64,000 bases of DNA, taken from positions 1 to 64,000 of the forward strand of contig JAPOOG010000097.1 in assembly GCA_026713545.1 (NCBI GenBank). The letters are read 5' to 3'. Origin of the DNA: Bryobacterales bacterium. GTDB lineage: Bacteria; Acidobacteriota; Terriglobia; Bryobacterales; UBA6623. Below are positions 51,889 to 61,800 of the stretch, one piece after another. The notes beneath the pieces are model-generated. The model saw only the letters and a list, made by a program, of their open reading frames with translations. It searched no databases and was not told where the DNA came from. A program made the translations under genes and the position numbers. Each line of letters begins with the position of its first letter. Positions within the stretch are counted from its first letter, which is position 1.

Positions 51889-52311
51889 TCATGCGCCGTC
51901 CCATGGGTTGAACAGGTCGATTCCCATATCCTCGAAGTCCCGAACGTTGCGCGTCGCCACCGCCATGCCGCGCGCCCGGGCAATCGCGGCGATCTGGCCA
52001 TCGGATTGCCCGATCGGACGGCCAAGAACACGGCGCCCCGCCGCGATCTCTGCATAGGCGTGGGCCGCGTCGCTGTCAAATGGCAGAACCCGCCCGGCAA
52101 ACAAGCTGCCGAAAGCACGCTCGCAAGCCTCCGCAAGGCCTCGACGGCGTCTACCCTCGGGCAGAAAAGCGATGCCGGTGCGGACCTCTGCCTCCGTCAC
52201 CGCCGTCACGAACAGCTCGCGCCGCAGCCGGTCGTCCATCCAGGCCAGAACCTCCACGCTCGGCTCGGCGCTCATCAACTCCGAAACGATATTGGTGTCG
52301 ATCACCACCAT
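51889..52311 (-). CDS. FitB/VapC-type PIN-domain toxin
   Basis: A 140-residue PIN-domain ribonuclease from the ATG at 52311. Acidic catalytic residues are in VIDTNIVSEL (D), AVTEAEVRTG (E), SDGQIAAIA (D) and ATRNVRDF (D). The pattern is closest to FitB. The start is 10 bases after the antitoxin stop. A frame extending to 52377 overlaps the antitoxin and lacks support. Confidence 0.9.
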   Translation of the reverse strand: MVVIDTNIVSELMSAEPSVEVLAWMDDRLRRELFVTAVTEAEVRTGIAFLPEGRRRRGLAEACERAFGSLFAGRVLPFDSDAAHAYAEIAAGRRVLGRPIGQSDGQIAAIARARGMAVATRNVRDFEDMGIDLFNPWDGA

Positions 52312-52321
52312 CGCTGCTGCC

Positions 52322-52567
52322 TCACTCGAAGCGCGGCGGATCGCGCATCGGTTCGCGCGGCGGCAACTCCAGTTCAACGCCGCCGAAGGGTTTGAACAGT
52401 TCGTGGATCGCCGTCCCTAGCCCCTCCGCCGGAGCCGGCTCCCGATCAACTGCCTCGGCCAGGATGATCCGAGCCTCCTCTTCCATCGACCGGCCGTTAC
52501 TCGCCGCACGTACGCGCAGCCTGGACTTCACGTCGTCGTCCAGATTGCGGATCGTGATGCTTGCCAT
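52322..52567 (-). CDS. FitA-type ribbon-helix-helix antitoxin
   Basis: An 81-residue antitoxin with the N-terminal SITIRNLDDDVKSRLRVRAASNGRSMEEEARIIL, a ribbon-helix-helix DNA-binding motif, and a C-terminal part for toxin binding. The ATG at 52567 is preceded by GAGAGG. A perfect 17-bp palindrome lies just upstream (52598-52614), the natural operator for autoregulation. Confidence 0.88.
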   Translation of the reverse strand: MASITIRNLDDDVKSRLRVRAASNGRSMEEEARIILAEAVDREPAPAEGLGTAIHELFKPFGGVELELPPREPMRDPPRFE

Positions 52568-52597
52568 CGTTGCACCTCTCATTTCAATTCTATAAAA

Positions 52598-52614
52598 TGA
52601 TTGCATTGCAATCA
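52598..52614. promoter_or_regulatory. 17-bp palindrome upstream of the FitA-like antitoxin
   Basis: TGATTGCATTGCAATCA is a perfect inverted repeat (TGATTGCA / TGCAATCA about a single T), 30 bases upstream of the antitoxin start. On the minus strand a TTGATT and a TATAGA, about 15 bases apart, overlap or follow it, so a bound repressor would block the promoter. Confidence 0.65.
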
Positions 52615-52850
52615 AGACTGCTGCCTGTATATCCCATTCCAGAATGGCAATCGCAGGTGTTGCATCATCCTCATCGGCTCGGCCGTCGGCACGGTCGCCG
52701 GCTCGGACTCCACATGATTCCGGTTCTGACTTGGAAGCCGGCGCCACTCCTGGGGGCGGGTCATGCCTCCTTCCTGAAATCAGAATCCCTGACTCTTCAC
52801 CTGGACTCGTTTCAGGGGACAAGACCTGAGACTTGTTGCACACGATTCGA

Positions 52851-52856
52851 TATAGT
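52851..52856 (+). promoter_or_regulatory. candidate -10 box of the PKS gene
   Basis: TATAGT lies 20 bases before the ATG at 52876 and just before the ribosome-binding site. No convincing -35 hexamer is present at 16-18 bases, so the call is tentative. Confidence 0.35.
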
Positions 52857-52875
52857 CCCCTAAGGGAAGAACCTG

Positions 52876-55800
52876 ATGAAAGCAGATGGATATTCCGATC
52901 CTTCCGGAGAACTGCCCTCCGAACCTGAGGTTGGGCAACGGGAAGTTTCTCGAAATGCGCGGCCAATAGCAATCGTGGGTATGGCGTGCCGGTTCCCTGG
53001 TGCGGAGGGACTTGAGGCTTTCTGGCGCCTGCTTGCAGCCGGCGAGAACGCTGTGACGGAGGGCGTTCCCGGTTCCGGCGCTGGGCGAGTGGGCGAGCTG
53101 TTCCCCGACGCTGCCGTCAAGAGCGAGGCCTGCAGGTTCGGGGGTTTCATCGATGGCATCGATCAGTTCGATGCGGAATTCTTCCGGATATCGCCGGTCG
53201 AGGCGGATCTGTTGGATCCGCAGCAGCGAATGATGTTGGAGACGAGCTGGCAAGCCCTCGAAGACGCCGGGGTGGATCCGGAGCGGCTGAAGGGTAGCCG
53301 CACTGGGGTGTTTGCAGGGATCAGCAACAACGAATACCGAGGCCTGATCCTGAGTTCCAGCGACACCTCTGAGCCGGCGGCAAGCCTCTATTCAGTCACC
53401 GGCACATCCCTGAACACCGCCATCGGGAGAGTTTCCTTTGTGATGGGTCTGGAGGGACCGGCGCTGTCAATTGATACTGCCTGCTCTTCGTCGCTGGTCG
53501 CGGTGCATCAGGCGGCCGTCGCCTTGCAGCGGGGTGAGGCCGATCTGGCGCTTGCGGGGGGTGTCCACGCCATCCTGTCCGGGCGGCTGTTCGAGTTGCG
53601 TGCCAATGCCGGGATGTTGGCGCCCGATGGGCGCTGCAAAACGTTCGATGCGGCTGCAAACGGTTATGTGCGGGGCGAAGGCTGCGGAATCGTGGTCCTC
53701 AAGCGGCTAAGTGAGGCGGAGGCGGACGGCGACCGGATATGGGGCGTGATCCGAGGTTCGGCGGTCAACCAGGATGGGGCGAGCGCCGGCCTGACGGTAC
53801 CTAACGAGGCGGCACAGGAGCGGGTCATCGAAGAGGCGTTGTCCCGGGCCGGGGTGCTGCCCTCGGAAGTGGATTACGTGGAGACGCACGGGACGGGAAC
53901 GGAGGTGGGAGATCCGATTGAGTTGCGCTCGACTGCGGCTGCTTACGGCAAGGGGCGCACCACGGACCGCCCGTTGCTGATCGGCTCGGTGAAAACGAAC
54001 CTCGGCCATCTGGAGTCGGCAGCGGGGGTCGCCGCTCTGATCAAGGTAATGCTGGCAATGAAGCAGGGCGCGATACCAAAGCACCTGCACTTCCGGAAGC
54101 CCAATCCGAAGTTGGACTGGGAGCAGCTACCGTTGCGAGTCGCTTCTGTACCGATGGACTGGCCGCTCCATCCCAATCGCCCCGCGATGGCGGCCATGAG
54201 TGGATTTGGGTGGTCGGGCACGAATGCGCATGTCGTGGTCGAGGGGTACGGTGCCCCGGATGGCGATTCCGAAGCAAGCAGCGGGATGCACTCGCCCGCG
54301 GGTTCCGAACGGCCGGTTGAGGTTTTCATGCCGGAGACGGTTGCAGACCTGCTTCCGGAGAAACCATTGCTTCAGGCTCGAGAGACGCGCTTCTTGCCTC
54401 TTTCGGGGAAGTCGGATCAGGCGCTCAAGGACCTGGCGGGGCGCTATCTGTCGTGGCTCGACGAACGCTCCGCCAAGCCTTCTTCGCCTGATGCCGAAAA
54501 GGCCCTGCTTGCGGATATGGCCTGGACGGCGGGCGTGGGTCGCAGCCACTTCGGGCATCGGGCGGGCTTGGTGTTCCAGGACGCCGAGTCCTTGCGCGAG
54601 GGCCTGTGCGAGCTTGCCGCGGCGGACGCAGGGCCTGTGTCGCAACCACCTTCCAAAGTGGCGTTCGTCTATACCGGGCAGGGTAGCCATTGGGTTGGCA
54701 TGGGCGAGAGTCTGTACCACAACGAGCCGGTGGTGCGGGCGGTGTTGGACCGCTGCGACGCGATGCTGCGGCAAGATCGTGGTATTTCGTTGCTGGATGT
54801 GATGTTCGGTCGGCCCGGATCGGGAGCAGATTTGTCCGATCAGGCTTGGACACAGCCGGCCGTTTTTGCACTGGAGTGCGCTCTGACCGCACTGTGGTCG
54901 AGCCTAGGTATCCGTCCCAGTGTAGTGTTGGGGCACAGTTTCGGCGAGATTGCCGCTGCGCAAGCGGCAGGAGTGTTCAGCCTGGAAGAGGGATTGCGGT
55001 TTGCAGCGGCAAGGGGGGCGTTGACCGCAAAGCTGCCGAGTGGGGCCATGGCTGCGATTTTTTCGGACGTGACTCGGGTGGAAGCAGCGATAGATGCGTT
55101 GAACGCAGCCTCAGCAGGGGCAGGTCTGAGCATCGCGGCATACAACGGAGCCCATCAGGTTGTGAGCGGCCCGGAAGGAGATGTCGAGGCGATCTTGGAG
55201 CGGTTCCTCGCGGAGGACATCCGAGTCAGCCGCTTGCACACCAGGAACGCCTTCCACAGTGCCTTGGTGGAGCCGATGCTGGACGAGTTGGAAGCCGTTG
55301 CCTCTAGGCTCAAAATTGCGCCGCCGGCGCTGACGCTGGTGACTAATGTGACCGGGCAGGTGCTGGAATCCGGAGAACTGCTGGATGGAGAGTATTGGCG
55401 CCGGCACACGCGGGAGCCGGTGGCTTTCGGCCCAGGTATTGAGACACTGGCGCGTTTGAAGGTCGATCTGGTCGTTGAGATCGGTCCGAACGCGGTGCTG
55501 GGCCCGATGGCAAGCTTGGCGTGGCCGGAGTCGGCAGACGGCTCCGGGCCGCCGGTTGCGCTGTCGAGCTTGCTGCGACCCTCGGCCAAGGTGTCGCAGG
55601 CGGAAGCGGACCGCGCCTTCATAACGGCGGTTGCGAAAGCCTACCGGACGGGTCTCCCGGTGTCCTTTGCGGGGCTGTTCGCCGCTGAGACTCGGCGCCG
55701 GATCGCATTGCCGAGCTACCCCTTCCAGCGCCGGCGCCACTGGCTCGAAGCACCGAAGCGGCGGCGATTGAGCGCTGGTCACCCGTTGCTGGGCGACCGA

Positions 55801-58800
55801 CACGAATCAGCCAGCGGGGAGATTGTTTTCGAGACGGAACTATTTCCCTCCGATCCGGCTTGGCTGAATGATCACAAGGTGTTCGGCCGGTTCGTGGTGC
55901 CGGGCGCGCTCTACGGGGTCATGGCGGCATCGGCATGCCCCGGTGCTGAGGATGCCGGATCAGTGGTGGTGGAGGACATGCAACTGCACAACCCCCTGAT
56001 CTTCCCCGAGGAGGAATCAGGAGACGATGCTAGTGAAGCAGGCCGTAAAGTACAGGTGCTGCTGGATGCGTCCGGGGCTGCGCAGGCGCGCCAAGTCCAG
56101 ATCCTCAGCAAAGGTCGAGGCGATGAGGGCTGGACGCTGCACGCGGAAGCCCGGGTATCGTCAACACCCGGTGTCCGTGCCCGGGAAGTGGAGGCGCCGC
56201 TGGACTTGGCAGGTCTGAAGGCGGATCTGTCTCCAGTGGACATAGCGGCCTTCTACCGTGCCAAAGCCGACGTCGGGATTGGGCTCGGTGCGTCCTTCCG
56301 CACGCTGGAAGGAGTCTGGGCCCGGCCCGGCGAGGCGGTGGGAGAGTTGGCGTTCCCGGCCGGCCTTGGTCGGAACGGGCTGCATGTCCATCCGCTTCTG
56401 CTCGACGGTTGCTTTCAGGTCCTGGCGGCGGCCCGCAATCCTGGCGGGAGCGAGGACGGCGTCACCTATCTGCCGTTCGGTTGGGAACGGTTGTGGCTGA
56501 CGAACGGACTGCCGGATCGACTGATTTGCCATGTGCGCCTGAAGGAGGACCCTCGAAGGGAGCAAGCCGATGAACCGCCGGAAGTCCAGTCCGGGGATCT
56601 GCGTATCTACGATTCGAACGGGGTCCTGATTGGCGGATTGAGCGGCTATTCGGTGAAGCGGGCGACTCGGGCGTCGCTGCTCGCCGCGGTAGAAGGATTG
56701 AAGGATCTCCTCTACGAGGTGGTGTGGCGGGACAAGGCCCTTGCGCCGGGAATGCCGCCCGCAGACTTCCTCCCGAGTCCGCTGGCCGTCGGGGCGGAGT
56801 CGGGATTGTTCACCCGGTACCTTGCGGCCGAAGGCGTCGGGGCAGAGGACAGGGCAGCCCTGCTTGAGGACCTGGAGCGCTTGTCGAGGTCTTACGCGCT
56901 TGCAACCCTGGACAAACTGGGTTGGGAGCGCAAGGCGGGTGCGGCTGTGGTTCCTGAGGACTTGCGGCGCCGGCTGCAGGTCATCGATGATCACAAGCGC
57001 CTCTTCCGACGGATGCTCGAAATGCTGGCCAAGTCGGGAGTGCTTGATGAGGCGGGCGATGGCTTTGTCGTGGCTGTGGGGTCCGGAGATCCGCTGCCCG
57101 AAGGAATGCCGGGCGACCCCGACCGGTATGCCACCCGGATGGCCGGGTTATACGCGCACGGTTCGAACGAGATCGGGCTGTTCCGGCGCTCTGGCGGCGC
57201 CTTGGCGCAGGTGCTTCGCGACAAGGCGGATCCATTAACACTCCTGTTCAGCAGCGGAGAACCGAGCGCGGCCGATTTGTATCTCAAGGCGCCGGTGGCG
57301 CGCGCGGCGAACCGGATGCTGAGCGATGCGATACAGGCGCTTCTAGCCGGGTTGCCGGATGGCCGCCGGCTGCGGGTGCTCGAGGTTGGGGCGGGTACCG
57401 GATCGGCCACCGCGTCCGTATTGCCGGAACTCCCGAAAGGACAGTTCGACTACACCTACACCGATATCTCAGCTGGCTTCTTTTCGGAAGCCGAGACGCG
57501 TTTCGGGGACGGAGCCATCGAATACCGCGTGCTGGACATCGAAAAGGACCCGTTGGATCAGGGTTTCGAGTCCCACGGCTACGACCTCGTGATTGCGTCC
57601 AATGTGCTGCACGCGACGCGGTACCTGGAGGAAACGCTGGCGCACTGTCGGGAGCTTCTGGCGCCCTCCGGGCATCTGGTGGCGCTCGAGAACCTGCGCG
57701 GCCAGGGTTGGTTGGACCTGACTTTCGGACAGTTGGACGGCTGGTGGCGCTTTGCCGACAGCTACCGCCCACACCATGCCCTCGCCAGCCCGGCGGTATG
57801 GCGGCAGGCCCTGAGGGACGTGGGTTTCGGAGAGGTTGTGGTCCTGGGAGTCGATGAATCGGAATCGGCCGGAACTCCCGACCGCGGGGTGATCGTGGCT
57901 CAGGGTCCGGCGGAGGTGACCGAGGCTCCCGGGGTTTGGGTGCTAGCGGCCGACAAAGGCGGTATGGCGTCGGAACTGGCGGCCGAACTGGCGTCACGGA
58001 ACCAGACGGTGGTGCTGGCCGTCCGAGACGGGAAGTCGGAGGAGAGCGTCTCCGGAGTCCTTCGTACGACCGTGGACATGGAGCGGCGCGAGTCGTGGCG
58101 ATCACTCCTGAAGGGTCTGGCGGATGATGTACCGCTCAGCGGCGTCGTTCACCTCGCAGCACTGGACGGACACGGACCGCAGGCAACGACCGGGGAGATG
58201 GCGGAGGATGTGAAGCGGGCTGCTGCGAGCGCGCTGTCGCTGGTACAGGGCCTGACCGACTCCGACCGTATCCCCACCCACGGCGTTTGGTTGATCACGC
58301 GTGGCGCGCAGATGCTGGAGCGGGAACGTGCCGGGCAGCTTGCCGGCGCCACGCTGTGGGGTCTTGGCAAGGTGTTGGCCCGGGAAGCGAGCCATCTGCA
58401 GCCGAGGATGATTGATCTCGACCCCGGAGAAGCGGCGCCTCTGTCCGACGTCGTGAACGAATTGCTCTATCCCGATCTCGAAACGCATATCGCCTATCGC
58501 TTCGGCCACCGCCAGTGCGCCCGGTTGGTTCGGGCTGCGGCCGTCACGGATCGGCTGGCCCTGCCGGACGAGCCGGGCTGGGCGCTGGAGCCCGACGCAG
58601 GCGGCTCCCTCGACGGCATTCAGGTCATGCCCTTGCCGGAGCGCAGCCTCGAACCGGGAGAAATCCGTGTCGCGATTGAGGCCTTCGGGCTCAATTTTCG
58701 GGACGTATTCATCGCGATCGGCCTCGTTGATGACTTCATGGGCGGGGAATTCTGCGGCCGCGTGCTCGAAGTCGGAGCCAACGTCTCCAGCGTCGCCGTG

Positions 58801-61800
58801 GGCGATCGCGTTGTCGGAATGACGTTTCGCGCCTTCGCATCGGAGACGGTGACACTGCAAGATCTGGTCACGCCTGCGCCGCCCGGATTTTCCGTCACCG
58901 AGCTCGCGACAATACCTACGGCATTCGTTTCCGCAGCGCTGTCGTTCGACCTTGCGGGGTTGAAGACCGGCGATCGCGTGCTGATTCACGCCGGTGCCGG
59001 TGGCGTCGGACTGGCAGCCATCCAGTTGGCGCAGGCGGCTGGCGCGGAGGTGTTCGCCACGGCGAGCGCTCGCAAGCAGGCCTACGTCCGCTCACTCGGT
59101 GTGGAGCATGTGTTCGACAGCCGCACGACGGCCTTCGGGAAAGAGATTATCGACGCTACAGACGGCGCCGGAGTCGACATGGTGCTGAACAGCCTGACCG
59201 GAGAGGGCTTCATCGAGGCCAGTCTCTCCTGCCTGGCGCGCGGCGGACGGTTTGTGGAAATGGCTCGGGTGGACATCCTGAGCGAGGAGGAGATGGCGGC
59301 CGTCCGGCCGGACGTGACTTACGCCATCCTCAAGATCGATGTCCTGAAGGAAGAGGATCCGGCGCATGCCGGAGACATCCTGCGGCGAGTGATGAGGCGG
59401 TTGGTGGCCGGCGAGTTGACCCCCCTCATCCACGCAAGATGGCCCCTGGCGGAGACGGGGTCGGCGATGAAGTGCATGCGCGCGGCGCGGCATGTGGGCA
59501 AGATCGTGCTGACGAATTCGCCGCTCGCCCGAGGCTGGTTGCGCGACGACCGGACCTATCTGGTTACTGGAGGCCTCGGCGGGCTTGGGTGCGTCCTGGC
59601 TGACTGGTTGGCGGATCGCGGTGCGGGCGCAATCGTGCTGAACGGTCGTCGGCCACCAGATGCCGAGGCGGAGGAAGTGATTCGCGGATTGAGGGAGCGC
59701 GGCGTGACCGTGCAGGTGGAACTGGCGGACGTAACGGAAGCGGACGCGGTGGACGCGATGTTGGCCCGCATGGACGCGACGCTGCCGCCGCTCGGGGGGG
59801 TGATCCACAGTGTCGGTGTGCTGGCGGATGCTTCGCTGGCAAACCAGAACTGGGATCGATTCGAGCAGGTGCTATGGCCGAAGGTGTTGGGCGCTTGGCA
59901 TCTGCACCGTGCGACTGCGGATCGCGATCTGGACCTCTTCGTCCTGTTCTCGAGCATAGCCGGCATTTTGGGTAATCCGGGCCAGGCGAACCACTCATCG
60001 GCCAATGCCTTCCTCGATCAACTCGCCGCTCACCGTCGAGCGCGAGGTCTCCCCGGACAGGCTATTGCTTGGGGTGCGTGGTCGGGGCTGGGCGAAGCGG
60101 AGGAACAACGGGAACGGATCTCCCGGCGGCGGGAAGCATATGGCAGCGGCTGGTTCACTCCGCAGCAGGGTCTCCGGGCCTTCGACCAGTTGGTGCGCCA
60201 GGATGCCGCGACTGCCGTGGTGATGGCGATGGACTGGTCCCTGTTCGGAGAGGCTGCTGATACCCGTCCCTCCCTGTTGGAGGATCTGCTGTCTCCGGAC
60301 GAAGACGGCAAAGCCGATGCCGCTGCCTCGCCGGAAGATCTGATGTCCGGGCTGCGGGAGTCGCCGCCGGCCGCCCGGGAGGAGTTGCTGGTCTCCTTTC
60401 TGCAGCGAGAGGCGCAGGCGGTGCTGAGAATGCCGTCGGTCCCCGAGCCCACGGTGGGGGTTTTCGACCTGGGCATGGATTCGTTGATGGCAGTGGAGTT
60501 TCGGAATCGGCTCAACCGGGCGTTGGACGGGGAGTACGCCGCACCGAACACATTGGTCTTCGACTACCCCGACATATCAGCTCTGGCCCGCCATCTGGCC
60601 GGGAAACTGGGCGGGCTCGGCAGTAGCTCCGCCCCTCAGGTGCTGCCCGTGCCAGCGCAAGCTCCGAAGATGCAGCGGGAGGCCGACGGGATTGCGATTG
60701 TGGGCATGGCGTGCCGCTTCCCCGGAGCACCGGATCTGCCGGCATTCTGGAGCCAGCTCGAAGCAGGTTCAGACGCCGTCACGGATGGACGCGGAAATTC
60801 CGGTTCCTGGGGCGAACTTGCCCAAGACCTTCCAGCCGAGTATGCCGCGTACCGCCAGGGCGGGTTTGTGGAAGGAATTGAGCAATTCGACTCGAGGTTC
60901 TTTCGGATTGCGCCGATTGAAGCGCGCATGATGGATCCGCGGCAGCGAATGCTGCTGGAGACGAGCTGGCAGGCTCTTGAGGATGCGGGGATGGATCCCG
61001 ACCACTTGCGGGGCAGCCGAACCGGGATATATGCCGGAATTTCCACCAGTGAATACCGGGAGCTGATGGCGGGCCCGAACTACGGCCTCAGTTATCTGGG
61101 CACCGCCGGAAGCATGACGGTCGGGCGGGTTTCCTTTGCGCTGGGTCTGGAGGGGCCGACCATGCCGGTGGAGCTCAATTGCGCATCGTCTCTGGTTGCA
61201 GTGCATCATGCGGTCGCGGCCTTGCAGCGGGGTGAAGTGGACATGGCCCTGGTTGGAGGTGCGCACGCAGTCCTGTCACCTGATGTAACCAGAGAGATGG
61301 CGGAACTGGGGATGTTGTCGGCGAACGGGCGGTGTAGGGCCTTTGATGCCTCTGCGGACGGTTTCGTGCGCAGCGAAGGATGCGGCATGATCGTCCTGAA
61401 GCGGTTGAGCGAGGCGGAGGTTGACAGCGATCGCATCTGGGGCGTGATCCGCGGGTCGGCGGTCAACCAGAACGGAGCGAGCGCCGGACCGACGGTGCCG
61501 AACGGTCCGGCTCAGGAGCGTGTGATTGAAGAGGCGTTGACACAGGGGAGTATCGCCCCCGCGGAAGTGGACTACCTGGAGGCGCATGGGGCCGGGTCGG
61601 CGTTCGGCGACCCGATCGAGGTGCAGGCCGCGGCGGCGGTTTACGGCAAGGAACGTAAAGCCGACCGACCGCTGTTGATCGGCTCGGTGAAGACCAACAT
61701 CGGTCACTTGGAGCCGGCTGCCGGAATCGCCGGCCTGATCAAGGCAGTGCTGGCGATGAAGCGCGGAGTGATTCCGAAGAATCTGCATTTCCGGGACCCG

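Larger units (their letters stand above)
52568..52875. other. divergent intergenic region between fitA-like antitoxin and PKS
   Basis: Contains the antitoxin operator-like palindrome on the left, a candidate TATAGT box (52851-52856) and AAGGGAAG (52862-52869) for the PKS on the right, and CCTGAAA/TTTCAGG (52773-52779, 52810-52816) as an inverted pair with a 30-base loop. No coding region is supported. Confidence 0.5.
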
